Shown one piece after another: positions 7,323 to 16,990 of a stretch of DNA of 64,000 nucleotides. Under the pieces are notes generated by a model. It was given only the letters and a program-made list of their open reading frames with translations, was not told the DNA's origin and ran no database searches. The DNA is from Ferrovibrio xuzhouensis (GTDB lineage Bacteria; Pseudomonadota; Alphaproteobacteria; Ferrovibrionales; Ferrovibrionaceae): positions 868,001 through 932,000 of the forward strand of contig NZ_JBHRYJ010000001.1 of assembly GCF_042648965.1 (NCBI RefSeq), read 5' to 3'. The first letter of the stretch is position 1, and each line of letters begins with the position of its first letter. A program made the translations under genes and the position numbers.

Positions 7323-8330
7323 ATGCAGCATCCGTCGATTTACCTGACCTATCTGAACCGCCTCGATGTCGAGGAACTGGCGCTCACCGACGACGAAATC
7401 CTTGCCGCCATCAAGACCAGCCTGGCCAGCCAGGGCCGTGGCGAGGCGGTGATCGAGCCGCGCATGCATCTCGAACCCGGCGTCGCCAACGGCCATTTCA
7501 ACGTGCTGCGCGGCGCCCTGCGCGAGCCGGTCGATTCCGCCGGCGTCAAGGTGGTCGGCGACTTCGTCGACAACTACAAGCACAACCTGCCGTCTGAACT
7601 GGCCATCCTGCTGCTGTTCGATCCGCGTACCGGCGTGCCGAAGGCCATTCTGGATGCCAGCCGCATCACCGACATGCGCACCGGCGCGGTCACTGCCATC
7701 GGCGCCAAGTATCTGGCACGTAAAAACTCCAAGATCCTCGGCCATGTCGGCGCGCGCGGCACCGCTTACTGGAACGTGCGACTGATGGACCGGATCTTCG
7801 ATTTCGACGAGATCCGTGTGCATTCCCGCCGCGTCGAAAGCCGCGAGGCCTTTGCCGAAAAGCTGCGCCAAGACCTCGGCAAGCCGGTGATCGTCACCGA
7901 GGACTGGCAGAGCTGCGTCGAGGGTGCCGATATCGTGGTCGAGGCCTCGCGCCTGAACGAGCCGACGCCGATGCTGAAAACCGCCTGGATCAAGCCCGGC
8001 GCGCTGGTGATGCCATACGGCACCATGAGCGCGGTCGAATTGTCGCTGACCGACATCATGAGCAAGCTGGTGGTCGACGACTGGGGCCAGTGCAAGGGCG
8101 GCAAATTCGGCAGCCTGCGTGCCCATGTCGAGGCCGGCAAACTGTCGGAACAGACCCTGCATGCCGAGATGGGCCAGATCGTCGCCGGCCTGAAGCCCGG
8201 CCGCGAACGCGACGACGAGACCATCCTGTTCTGGCATCGCGGCCTGTCGCTGTCCGACATCGCGCTCGGCCATGCCATGCTGGAAAAGGCCGAGCGGCTG
8301 AATATCGGCCACCGCCTGCGCTACGCCTGA
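7323..8330 (+). CDS. ornithine cyclodeaminase/mu-crystallin family protein
   Basis: A 335-residue NAD(P)-binding protein of the ornithine cyclodeaminase/mu-crystallin fold. Seen are the substrate-proximal block SELAILLLFDPRTGVPKAILDA, the conserved TDMRTGAVTAIGAKYLA, and the dinucleotide region GHVGARGTAYWNVRLM, where the usual G-x-G-x-x-A is loosened to G-A-R-G-T-A. Family members are cyclodeaminases or imine/amino-acid dehydrogenases (ketimine reductase, alanine or ectoine-pathway enzymes), so the substrate cannot be read from sequence. The upstream frame is open to 7164 but without homology; the ATG at 7323 fits the family N-terminus. It heads an operon with an ABC transporter, suggesting catabolism of an imported amine or amino acid. 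Confidence 0.85.
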   Translation: MQHPSIYLTYLNRLDVEELALTDDEILAAIKTSLASQGRGEAVIEPRMHLEPGVANGHFNVLRGALREPVDSAGVKVVGDFVDNYKHNLPSELAILLLFDPRTGVPKAILDASRITDMRTGAVTAIGAKYLARKNSKILGHVGARGTAYWNVRLMDRIFDFDEIRVHSRRVESREAFAEKLRQDLGKPVIVTEDWQSCVEGADIVVEASRLNEPTPMLKTAWIKPGALVMPYGTMSAVELSLTDIMSKLVVDDWGQCKGGKFGSLRAHVEAGKLSEQTLHAEMGQIVAGLKPGRERDDETILFWHRGLSLSDIALGHAMLEKAERLNIGHRLRYA

Positions 8331-8350
8331 CGGCAGAGGGGTTCCGGGAC

Positions 8351-9163
8351 ATGCCTCTCGTCGCCAATGCGCGCATGTATGCGATCACGCCAGCTTCGGC
8401 CGCGGCGTGGACGCAGCTGTTCGCCTGGGCGGCAGAGGCGAGCGGCCAGCCGCTCGACGTCATCGCCCATGCCTTCCCGGCGCCGCTGAATGACCTATGG
8501 ACGCGACGCGATCTCGGCGCCGCCTTCATCTGCGGCTATCCCTACGCGCTTGGCGGCAAGCGGCAGCAGATCCTAGCCGCGCCAGTGCCGTCGCCGGCGC
8601 GTTATGCCGGCCGGCCGGTCTACATGACCGATTTCGTCGTGCGCGCCGACGGACCATTCCGCAGCCTGGAAGACAGCTTCGGCGGCCGCATCGGCTACAC
8701 GGTGGACGACTCGCATTCCGGCTGCAACGCACCGCGCCATCACCTGCTGCGGTATCGCAGCGCGGAGCGGCCGCAGCTCTATGCCGCCAGCATCGGGCCG
8801 CTCTATACGCCGCGCAAGGTGATCGAGGCGGTACTGGCCGGTGAGATCGATGTCGGGCCGGTCGATGGCTACAACCTCGACATCCTGCGCCGGCACGAAC
8901 CCGATCTTGTTGCCCGCCTGCGCATCGTCGCCACCACCGACCCGGCACCGGTGCCACTGCTGGTGGCCGGCCCGGACTGCACACCACAGGTTGCCGCCGC
9001 CCTGCGGCAGGCGCTGCTGCAGGTCGGCAGTGCGCCGGAAACCGCCGGCATCCGCGACGCGCTCTGCCTGTCGCATTTCACCATGATGGCGCCGGGGGAT
9101 TATGATCTGACGCTGGCCTGGGACCGCGAAGCGGCCGCTGCCGGCTATGCCCTGCCGGGCTGA
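8351..9163 (+). CDS. PhnD/SsuA-like substrate-binding-fold protein without signal peptide
   Basis: A 270-residue protein of the PhnD/transferrin-type periplasmic binding fold: NARMYAITPASAAAWTQLF at the start, DLGAAFICGYPYAL, a central FGGRIGYTVDDSHSGCNAPR block, and GEIDVGPVDGYNLDILRRH, equivalent to the A-G-x-V-D-A/G hinge of PhnD-like proteins. Unlike most of the family it has no visible signal peptide or lipobox; the ATG at 8351 follows AGAGGGG with normal spacing and the frame upstream is the coding antiphase of the previous gene. It may be cytosolic, or an enzyme-like or sensor version of the fold. A second, exported binding protein ends the same operon. Confidence 0.72.
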   Translation: MPLVANARMYAITPASAAAWTQLFAWAAEASGQPLDVIAHAFPAPLNDLWTRRDLGAAFICGYPYALGGKRQQILAAPVPSPARYAGRPVYMTDFVVRADGPFRSLEDSFGGRIGYTVDDSHSGCNAPRHHLLRYRSAERPQLYAASIGPLYTPRKVIEAVLAGEIDVGPVDGYNLDILRRHEPDLVARLRIVATTDPAPVPLLVAGPDCTPQVAAALRQALLQVGSAPETAGIRDALCLSHFTMMAPGDYDLTLAWDREAAAAGYALPG

Positions 9164-9178
9164 GACTGAAAGAGGGGA

Positions 9179-9997
9179 ATGACGGTGAGCCTGCCGCCTG
9201 CCATGGATTTCCGTAATATCGTGCACGAGTTCCGCGCGCCTGCCGGCGGCGGTCGCCTGCGCGTGCTGGACGATATCTCCTTTTCCGCCGAACCCGGCAC
9301 CTTCACGGCCGTGATCGGGCCGAGCGGCTGCGGCAAAAGCACCCTGCTGCAACTGATGGCCGGCCTGCTGCGCCCCACCGCCGGCAGCGTACTGCATGGC
9401 GGCCAGGCGGTCAGCGGCGTCAACCAGCGGGTCGGCTTCGTCCCCCAGCAGGCCCAGCTGTTCCCGTGGAAGACCTTGCGCGAGAATATCGAACTGCCGC
9501 TGCTGCTGCGTGGCACCGCGCCGGCCGAACGCGCATCGCGCGTTGCCGAGATCATCGCCGCCGTCGGTCTTGCCGGCTTCGAGAACCATTATCCGCACCA
9601 GCTGTCCGGCGGCATGCAGAAGCGCGGCTCGATCGCCCGCACACTGGTCTATACGCCCGACGTCATCCTGATGGACGAACCCTTCGGTGCGCTGGATGCC
9701 CAGACCCGCATGATCATGCAGAACGACCTGCAGGCGATCTCGATGCAGCGCCGGCCGACCGTGCTGTTCATCACCCATGACATCACCGAGGCAATCACCC
9801 TAGCCGACACTGTCATCGTATTGAGCCAGCGGCCAACCCGCGTGCTGGCCGCCGTGCCGATCACGCTGGAACGGCCGCGCAATGTCTTCGAGCCGTTCCG
9901 CATGGCCGGCTACGAGGCGATCTACGACCGGATCTGGTCGATCTTCCGCTCGGAACTGCCCGACCTGCGACCGGCCAGCATCGGAGGTGCGGTATGA
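9179..9997 (+). CDS. ABC transporter ATP-binding protein (NitT/TauT type)
   Basis: A 272-residue ATPase energising an importer of the nitrate/sulfonate/taurine class. Walker A GPSGCGKST near residue 44, Q-loop VPQQAQLFPWKTL, signature LSGGMQKR, Walker B VILMDEPFGALD and the switch His in FITHDITEA are all present. GAGGGG precedes the ATG. The stop codon overlaps the permease ATG by 4 bases, so the two are translationally coupled. Confidence 0.93.
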   Translation: MTVSLPPAMDFRNIVHEFRAPAGGGRLRVLDDISFSAEPGTFTAVIGPSGCGKSTLLQLMAGLLRPTAGSVLHGGQAVSGVNQRVGFVPQQAQLFPWKTLRENIELPLLLRGTAPAERASRVAEIIAAVGLAGFENHYPHQLSGGMQKRGSIARTLVYTPDVILMDEPFGALDAQTRMIMQNDLQAISMQRRPTVLFITHDITEAITLADTVIVLSQRPTRVLAAVPITLERPRNVFEPFRMAGYEAIYDRIWSIFRSELPDLRPASIGGAV

Positions 9998-10809
9998 GCG
10001 AGATGACCGATCCGACACTGCTGCAGCGCCTTGGCCTCCGGCTGCTCCGCCTGCTGCTTCTGCTGCTGCCCGGCGCGATCCTGATTCTGTTCTGGCAATG
10101 GGCATCCGGCCGGCTGATCGCCACGCTGTATGTCAGCAAGCCGACCGACATCGCCGCGCGCTTCTACGAGATGTTTGCCAGCGGCGAAATCCAGCCGCAT
10201 ATCATGATCACCCTGCAGGAACTGGTGCTCGGCTACTGCATCGGCGTCGGCGTCGGCGTGGTGGCCGGCTACCTGCTTGGCCGCAGCCCGCGCGCAGCGG
10301 CCATTTTCGAGCCCTATGTGATGGCCTTCTACGGCATCCCAAAGATCGCGCTGGCGCCACTGTTCATCATCTGGTTCGGCATCGGCCTGTGGTCGAAAGT
10401 GGCGCTGGCGGCGACCATGGTGTTCTTTCTGGTCTTCTACAACGTCTATGTCGGCGTACGGAATGTTGACCGCGAACTGCTGAATCTCGCCCGCATCATG
10501 GGCGCCGGCGAAAGTCAGCTGACCCGGCACGTCTACTTCCCCGCCGCCGCGCCCTTCGTCATCATGGGCATGCGCATGGCGATCCCCTACAGCGTGATCG
10601 GCGTCATCGTCGGCGAATTCACCTCGTCGGTGAAGGGGCTGGGCCTGTTCATCAACCAGGCCTCCTCGACCTACGACCCGGCCGGCGTGTTCGCCGGCAT
10701 CGCACTGCTGCTGATGTTCATCGTGGTCGCCAATGCCGTCGCCGGCCAGCTGGAAAAGCGCCTGCTGCGCTGGCGCCCCGCCATCAACACCGAGAGAAGT
10801 GAAATCTGA
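9994..10809 (+). CDS. ABC transporter permease (NitT/TauT type)
   Basis: A 271-residue inner-membrane permease of the SsuC/TauC class with about six hydrophobic segments, the first at residues 18-38. The coupling EAA-like loop is seen as MGAGESQLTRHVYFPAAAPF. Substrate follows the binding proteins and is not known. It overlaps the ATPase gene by 4 bases and is followed 23 bases later by the exported binding protein. Confidence 0.92.
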   Translation: MSEMTDPTLLQRLGLRLLRLLLLLLPGAILILFWQWASGRLIATLYVSKPTDIAARFYEMFASGEIQPHIMITLQELVLGYCIGVGVGVVAGYLLGRSPRAAAIFEPYVMAFYGIPKIALAPLFIIWFGIGLWSKVALAATMVFFLVFYNVYVGVRNVDRELLNLARIMGAGESQLTRHVYFPAAAPFVIMGMRMAIPYSVIGVIVGEFTSSVKGLGLFINQASSTYDPAGVFAGIALLLMFIVVANAVAGQLEKRLLRWRPAINTERSEI

Positions 10810-10832
10810 CAGAGAGAGAAGGAGACCTGCCA

Positions 10833-11864
10833 ATGACCCGGACATTGCGTATCTTACTCGCCACCGCCGCCGTCCTTGTGCTGGGCGTCAGCGGCCAGGC
10901 CATGGCCCAGCAGAAGGTCAGGATCGGCCAGGCGACCTCGTCGCTGAGTTTCCTGCCGGTCTGGTCGGCGCGCGCGCTCGACAGCTTCAAGGCCCAGGGG
11001 CTCGACCTAGAATGGGCGGCGATCCCCGGCGGTGACCCGAATGCGCTGGCGGCCCTCGATGCCGGCGACCTCGATTTCGTCGCCGTCGGCTCGGAAACCC
11101 CGCTGCAAGCGATCTCCAAGGGCCAGCCTTTCGAATTCATCATGCCGTTGATGAACAAGGTGTCGCTGCAGCTCGTCGTGTCCAACGACTTCATGCAGCG
11201 CAAGGGCGTGTCGCCGAAGGACCCGCTGGCCAAGCGGTTGGCGGCTCTGAAGGGCGCCACGCTGGGTGTCAGCGCCATCAAGGGCGCCCAAGACCGCGCC
11301 GGCCGCTGGCTGGTCGCCCAGGGCGGCCTCGATCCGGCCAAGGACCTCAACGTCGCCATGATCGGCCCGCCGCCAGCCCTGAATGCCGCGCTGCAGAACA
11401 AGCAGATCGACGCCTTCATGCTGTCGCCGCCGTCCGGTGCCGTGGTCGAGCAGGAAGGCTTTGGCAAGGTGCTGGTCGACCTAGCCGATGCTTTCCCCAA
11501 GCTGAAGCAGCAGCCCTTCCTGGTGCTGGTCGCCAAGAAGCCGATGAGCGCGGAAAAGAAGGCACTCGCCGTGAAGACGGTGAAGGCCCTGCTGGCTGCC
11601 AGCGCGGCGACCGTGAAGGACCCGAAGGGCACCGCCGCCGCGATTCAGGGCAAGTTCTTTGCCAAGGTCAAGCCGGAGGTGGTTGAAGCCGCGGTGAAGG
11701 ACATGACGGACGGCATCGCCAGCCCGCGTTTCACGGCGGCCGGCATCGCCAACGTGATCGCCTTCGCCTCCGAGACCGGCACCAAATTCGACAAGCCGCT
11801 CGATGCCAAGAAGGGCGAGAACGACTTCTGGACCAACGCGATCATCGACGCCGCCAAGAAGTAG
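10833..11864 (+). CDS. exported ABC substrate-binding protein (SsuA/TauA-like)
   Basis: A 343-residue periplasmic solute-binding protein. Residues 1-26 are a signal peptide (basic start, hydrophobic core, cleavage near GQAMAQQ). The mature protein begins KVRIGQATSSLSFLPVWSAR, and has GDPNALAALDAGDLDFVAVG and LKGATLGVSAIKGAQDRAG, the ligand-cleft strands of the NMT1/SsuA family. GGAG lies upstream. It is the last gene of the operon, which ends in a strong terminator. Ligand unknown; the cyclodeaminase-like first gene suggests a nitrogen compound. Confidence 0.9.
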   Translation: MTRTLRILLATAAVLVLGVSGQAMAQQKVRIGQATSSLSFLPVWSARALDSFKAQGLDLEWAAIPGGDPNALAALDAGDLDFVAVGSETPLQAISKGQPFEFIMPLMNKVSLQLVVSNDFMQRKGVSPKDPLAKRLAALKGATLGVSAIKGAQDRAGRWLVAQGGLDPAKDLNVAMIGPPPALNAALQNKQIDAFMLSPPSGAVVEQEGFGKVLVDLADAFPKLKQQPFLVLVAKKPMSAEKKALAVKTVKALLAASAATVKDPKGTAAAIQGKFFAKVKPEVVEAAVKDMTDGIASPRFTAAGIANVIAFASETGTKFDKPLDAKKGENDFWTNAIIDAAKK

Positions 11865-11886
11865 TCCAGCAGCCTGCCGGCACACA

Positions 11887-11924
11887 AGGCCGGTCCGGTC
11901 CCAGCGACCGGGCCGGCCTTTTTC
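11887..11924 (+). terminator. rho-independent terminator of the cyclodeaminase-ABC operon
   Basis: AAGGCCGG (11887-11894) pairs with CCGGCCTT (11913-11920) with further pairing inside, followed by TTTTTC. It lies 23 bases after the stop at 11864, and faces the convergent kinase gene. Confidence 0.85.
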
Positions 11925-11937
11925 TTAATTGGGTGCC

Positions 11938-13632
11938 CTAGCCGGCATCGGCGCGCAGGCCGGCCTGCAGCACGCGGTCGGCGCCGAAACGCACCGTCAC
12001 CGTCGTTCCCTCACCCGGCTCGGATTCGATCTCGACACTGCCGCCATGCAGCAGGGCGAGTTCGCGCACCAGCGGCAGGCCGAGCCCGGTGCCCTGGCGC
12101 TCGCGGGTCATGACATTCTCGACCTGGCCAAAGCGCTGCAGGGCCTTGTCGATCTCTTTCTCGTTCATGCCGACACCGGTATCGCGCACCCCGAAGGCCA
12201 CGCCGCCATCGGAGTGCAGGCCGGCAAATGCCGTCACATGGCCGCCGGTGCCGGAATATTTCACCGCATTCGACAGCAGGTTCAGATAGATCTGGAACAC
12301 CGCACGCTGGTCGGCCCGCAGCCGCGGCAGCCCGTCGGTGCCGGCCACCGTGACGCTGATGCCGGCACGCCGGGCCTCGGCTTCCACCTGGCGCACGGCG
12401 CGACCGGCAAGAGACGCAAGATCGACCTCGCCCTCATGCAGCTCGTAGGCGCCAGCCTCGATCTTGGACAGGTCGAGCACATCGTTGATCAGGCTCAGCA
12501 GGTGCTGGGCGCTGTCATGGATGTGGGCGGCATAGGTGCGATAACGCTCCTCGAGCGGGCCGAGCAGCTGTTCCTTCATCACTTCCGAAAAGCCGAGCAC
12601 GGCATTCAGCGGCGTGCGCAGCTCGTGGCTCATATGGGCCAGGAACGACGACTTGCTGGTACTGGCACGCAGCGCATGGTCGCGCGCCGCGGCCAGCGCC
12701 AGATTCATCTCCTCCAGCCGGCGGCGCTGGCTCTGCTCCTCGGTGACGTCGCGGCCGACGCCGATATAGCCGATGAAGTGGCCCTGCCCGTCATACCGTG
12801 GCTTGCCGCTGGTGCTGATGCAGACCATGCCGCGCGGCCGGTTGATCCATTGCACGAAATCGGCAAACGGCCGCCGCGCCTGCAGGTCGGCGACATGCTG
12901 CTGCAGGAAATAGTCGCCCTCCGGATCGCCGAACAGGGCGATGCGCGACTGGCCGATATAGCCCGCGGGCGGCAGACCGGTGACCCGTTCGACCCGGTCC
13001 GACATGAAGGTATAGGCAAGGTCGGCATCGGTCTCCCAGATCCAGTCGACGCTGAGGCTGGCGACGTCGCGGAAGCGGCGATCGGCATTGCGCCGCTCTT
13101 CCACCTCGCGGCGCAATTGCCGGTTGGTGGCTTCAAGCTCCGCGGTGCGCGACTGGATACGGTTTTCCAGATCGGCATTCAGCGCCCGCACCTGGGCCTC
13201 GGCGGCGCGACGGTCGGCCACCTCGCGGTTGAGCATGTCGTTCAGCCCCATCCACTGCCCGGCGCTTGGCACCAGCCGCGCCCAACGCAGCGCCGGCACC
13301 AGCGAGATGGCGGTGGCCAGCGACACCACGGCGGTGGCAGCCTTGACCAGGCCCTCGGCGCCATAATCCGGAGTCCACAGCACCCAGACCGCAAACAGAT
13401 GAGTCATGCCGCAGAGCACGATGAAGGCGCTGAACAACGCCAGGATGCCGCGCGGCACCAGATCGGCACGGTAGATCGCCAGATAGAGCAGGGCTGCCGG
13501 AATGGCGAAATAGCTGGCGGCGATGACCAGGTCTGAAATCATCTGCAGCCAGAAAACTTCCGGTTTCCACAGCAGGCAGACGCCATGTGGCATGAAGCCA
13601 TCGGTGGCGAAGAATTCTGCAACCGTACCCAT
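11938..13632 (-). CDS. histidine kinase with ethylene-receptor-like membrane domain and PAS domain
   Basis: A 564-residue hybrid-free sensor kinase. Residues 25-120 form three membrane helices resembling the copper-binding ethylene domain of plant ETR1: DLVIAASYFAIP in helix 1 and FSAFIVLCGMTHLF in helix 2. Asp34, Tyr41, Ile44, Pro45, Cys74 and His78 match ETR1 D25, Y32, I35, P36, C65 and H69, all with the same +9 offset. A coiled coil (about 130-185) leads to a PAS domain (about 186-300, ending GYIGVGRDVTEEQ), HisKA with phosphoacceptor His336 in FLAHMSHELRTPLNA, and HATPase with NLLSNAVKYS, DTGVGM and GTGLGLPLV. No receiver domain and no response-regulator gene lie alongside. The signal could be ethylene or another ligand of a Cu(I) site. 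Transcription runs leftwards, away from the thiC leader. Confidence 0.88.
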   Translation of the reverse strand: MGTVAEFFATDGFMPHGVCLLWKPEVFWLQMISDLVIAASYFAIPAALLYLAIYRADLVPRGILALFSAFIVLCGMTHLFAVWVLWTPDYGAEGLVKAATAVVSLATAISLVPALRWARLVPSAGQWMGLNDMLNREVADRRAAEAQVRALNADLENRIQSRTAELEATNRQLRREVEERRNADRRFRDVASLSVDWIWETDADLAYTFMSDRVERVTGLPPAGYIGQSRIALFGDPEGDYFLQQHVADLQARRPFADFVQWINRPRGMVCISTSGKPRYDGQGHFIGYIGVGRDVTEEQSQRRRLEEMNLALAAARDHALRASTSKSSFLAHMSHELRTPLNAVLGFSEVMKEQLLGPLEERYRTYAAHIHDSAQHLLSLINDVLDLSKIEAGAYELHEGEVDLASLAGRAVRQVEAEARRAGISVTVAGTDGLPRLRADQRAVFQIYLNLLSNAVKYSGTGGHVTAFAGLHSDGGVAFGVRDTGVGMNEKEIDKALQRFGQVENVMTRERQGTGLGLPLVRELALLHGGSVEIESEPGEGTTVTVRFGADRVLQAGLRADAG

Positions 13633-13795
13633 TCATCCCTCCCCGGCTTCCGCGCAATCGCGACCGGAAAAACGGCGATTCCCTGCCCGAATCACCCCTG
13701 CCAGCATGGCGGTCGAAAGGCCTGCCGTAAATCGCAATCTATCGCCGAAGCACAACCATAGGGCGTGTGGTTGACGCGGGGACGGAAAGGCGTCA

Positions 13796-13955
13796 GGGTC
13801 CCGGCTACCGAGGGGGGCGCCGTGAGGGCGCTGAGATTCGGCCGGCCGGGAGCATGCTTCCGGCACCGCCGTGACCCTGAGAGTCCCGTCCGTCACTGTT
13901 TCCAGAGGCCGGCGGGGCTTGTGAACCTGATCCGGGTCATGCCGGCGGAGGGAAC
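13796..13955 (+). promoter_or_regulatory. TPP riboswitch (THI element) of thiC
   Basis: Conserved thi-box blocks are present: GGGGGGCGCC...GGGCGCTGAGA (13812-13836), which forms the P3 hairpin ending in the invariant CTGAGA, and GAACCTGATCCGGGTCATGCC followed by GGCGGAGGGA (13923-13953; P4/P5 with CCGG...CCGG pairing). TCCC at 13799 can pair with GGGA at 13950 as P1. Between CTGAGA and the GAACCTGATC block are about 86 bases instead of the usual 10 or so; they contain GGCCGG/CCGGCC-type arms and probably form a facultative extra stem-loop. Thiamine pyrophosphate binding should switch off thiC. Confidence 0.85.
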
Positions 13956-14007
13956 GGTCGCGCGGTGCCACGGCACCGGCATTCCGCACAACCATCCACC
14001 ACACCCC

Positions 14008-14038
14008 GGATCTCCTGTCGCTGTTGAGAAGGAGATCC
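14008..14038 (+). promoter_or_regulatory. hairpin sequestering the thiC ribosome binding site
   Basis: GGATCTCCT (14008-14016) is a perfect complement of AGGAGATCC (14030-14038), with a 13-base loop. The 3' arm contains the thiC Shine-Dalgarno, so the hairpin would block ribosome loading. It lies 52 bases after the riboswitch core and is the likely expression platform, implying translational rather than termination control. Confidence 0.7.
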
Positions 14039-14040
14039 CC

Positions 14041-15891
<1,851 letters not shown>

Positions 15892-15908
15892 GCCTGCCGC
15901 AGCGCAAA

Positions 15909-15943
15909 AGCGGCAGCCGGGTCTTGTGCATCCGGCTGCCGCT
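15909..15943 (+). terminator. hairpin terminator after thiC
   Basis: A 12-base perfect stem, AGCGGCAGCCGG (15909-15920) with CCGGCTGCCGCT (15932-15943), loop 11 bases, 18 bases after the thiC stop. Only a weak T tract (GCTTAC) follows, so efficiency is uncertain. Confidence 0.6.
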
Positions 15944-16006
15944 GCTTACATCTCGTGGACCATAAACCCGGCATAAAATCGGGACCGCTTCACAGGGCAG
16001 GCAACC

Positions 16007-16987
16007 ATGATCCGCAAACCGACTTCCATTCTTGTCGCCATCCTGGCGGCAGGTCTCGCCCTGCTGCCGGCCCTGGTCGAAGCCAAGGCCGGTCGCGGCG
16101 GCAGCATGGGCAGCCGCGGCATGCGCACCTACGATGCGGCGCCCGCCACGCCCACTGCGCCCTCGGCCGCACCGGTGCAGCGCACGGTTACGCCACCGCC
16201 GCCCACGCAGACCCAGCCGCAGGCTGCGCCCCGCCCGGCCACCACGGCAGGTGCCCCCGCCGCGGCTCAGCCCGGCTTCTTCAACCGCCCCTTCATGCCG
16301 GCCCTGATGGGCGGCCTGATCGGTATGGGGATCGGCGGTTTGCTGTTCGGCGGCGGCCTGTTCGGCGAAGGCGGCCTCGGCGCCATGGGCTTTGGCGGCA
16401 TGATCGGCCTTCTGCTGCAGTTGGTGCTGGTCTTCTTCATCGTGCGCTTTGCGCTGAACGTCTTCCGCAACCGCCAGCAGCCAGCCATGGCCGGCGGTCC
16501 GCAGGATAGCGACCGCGCGCTGGTGACTGACATCCCATCCCACACCCAGGCACGCACCGGCACCATGCTGGGTGGCGGCGCTCCGGCGCTGCAGATCGGC
16601 GACGCTGACTTCGAGGCTTTTCAGCAGGCGCTGTCGGATATCCAGTCTGCCTGGTCGAAGGCCGACCTCGAAGCCCTGCGCAGCCATGTCACACCGGAGA
16701 TGCTCGGCTATTTCGGCCGCGAACTCTCGGCGCTGGCGAGCCAGGGCCTGACCAACCATGTCGAGCAGGTGACTCTCGAACAGGGCGATCTGGCGGAAGC
16801 CTGGAGCGAATACGGCGTCGACTATGCCACCGTCGCCATGCGCTGGAGCGCGCTGGACTACACCACCGATGCCAGCGGCAAGGTGGTGGAAGGCAGCACG
16901 ACTGAGCGCGGCGAAAGCCTCGAGACCTGGACTTTCCTGCGCGCCAATAATGGTCGCTGGATTCTGAGCGCCATCCAGCAGATCTAA
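16007..16987 (+). CDS. Tim44-like domain protein, membrane-associated
   Basis: A 326-residue protein. Residues 1-26 are a signal sequence (LVAILAAGLALLPALVEA), 45-92 a Pro/Thr/Ala-rich linker, and 95-160 a very glycine-rich hydrophobic stretch (MGGLIGMGIGGLLFGGGLFG, then LLQLVLVFFIVRFALNVF) that should anchor it in the inner membrane. The C-terminal 130 residues form a Tim44-like domain: FEAFQQALSDIQSAWSKADLEALRSHVTPEML and a final ETWTFLRANNGRWILSAIQQ (quoted only in outline). Bacterial Tim44-like proteins of this layout are common in Proteobacteria and have no agreed function. It ends 3 bases before the GTG of bluB. Confidence 0.85.
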   Translation: MIRKPTSILVAILAAGLALLPALVEAKAGRGGSMGSRGMRTYDAAPATPTAPSAAPVQRTVTPPPPTQTQPQAAPRPATTAGAPAAAQPGFFNRPFMPALMGGLIGMGIGGLLFGGGLFGEGGLGAMGFGGMIGLLLQLVLVFFIVRFALNVFRNRQQPAMAGGPQDSDRALVTDIPSHTQARTGTMLGGGAPALQIGDADFEAFQQALSDIQSAWSKADLEALRSHVTPEMLGYFGRELSALASQGLTNHVEQVTLEQGDLAEAWSEYGVDYATVAMRWSALDYTTDASGKVVEGSTTERGESLETWTFLRANNGRWILSAIQQI

Positions 16988-16990
16988 GAC

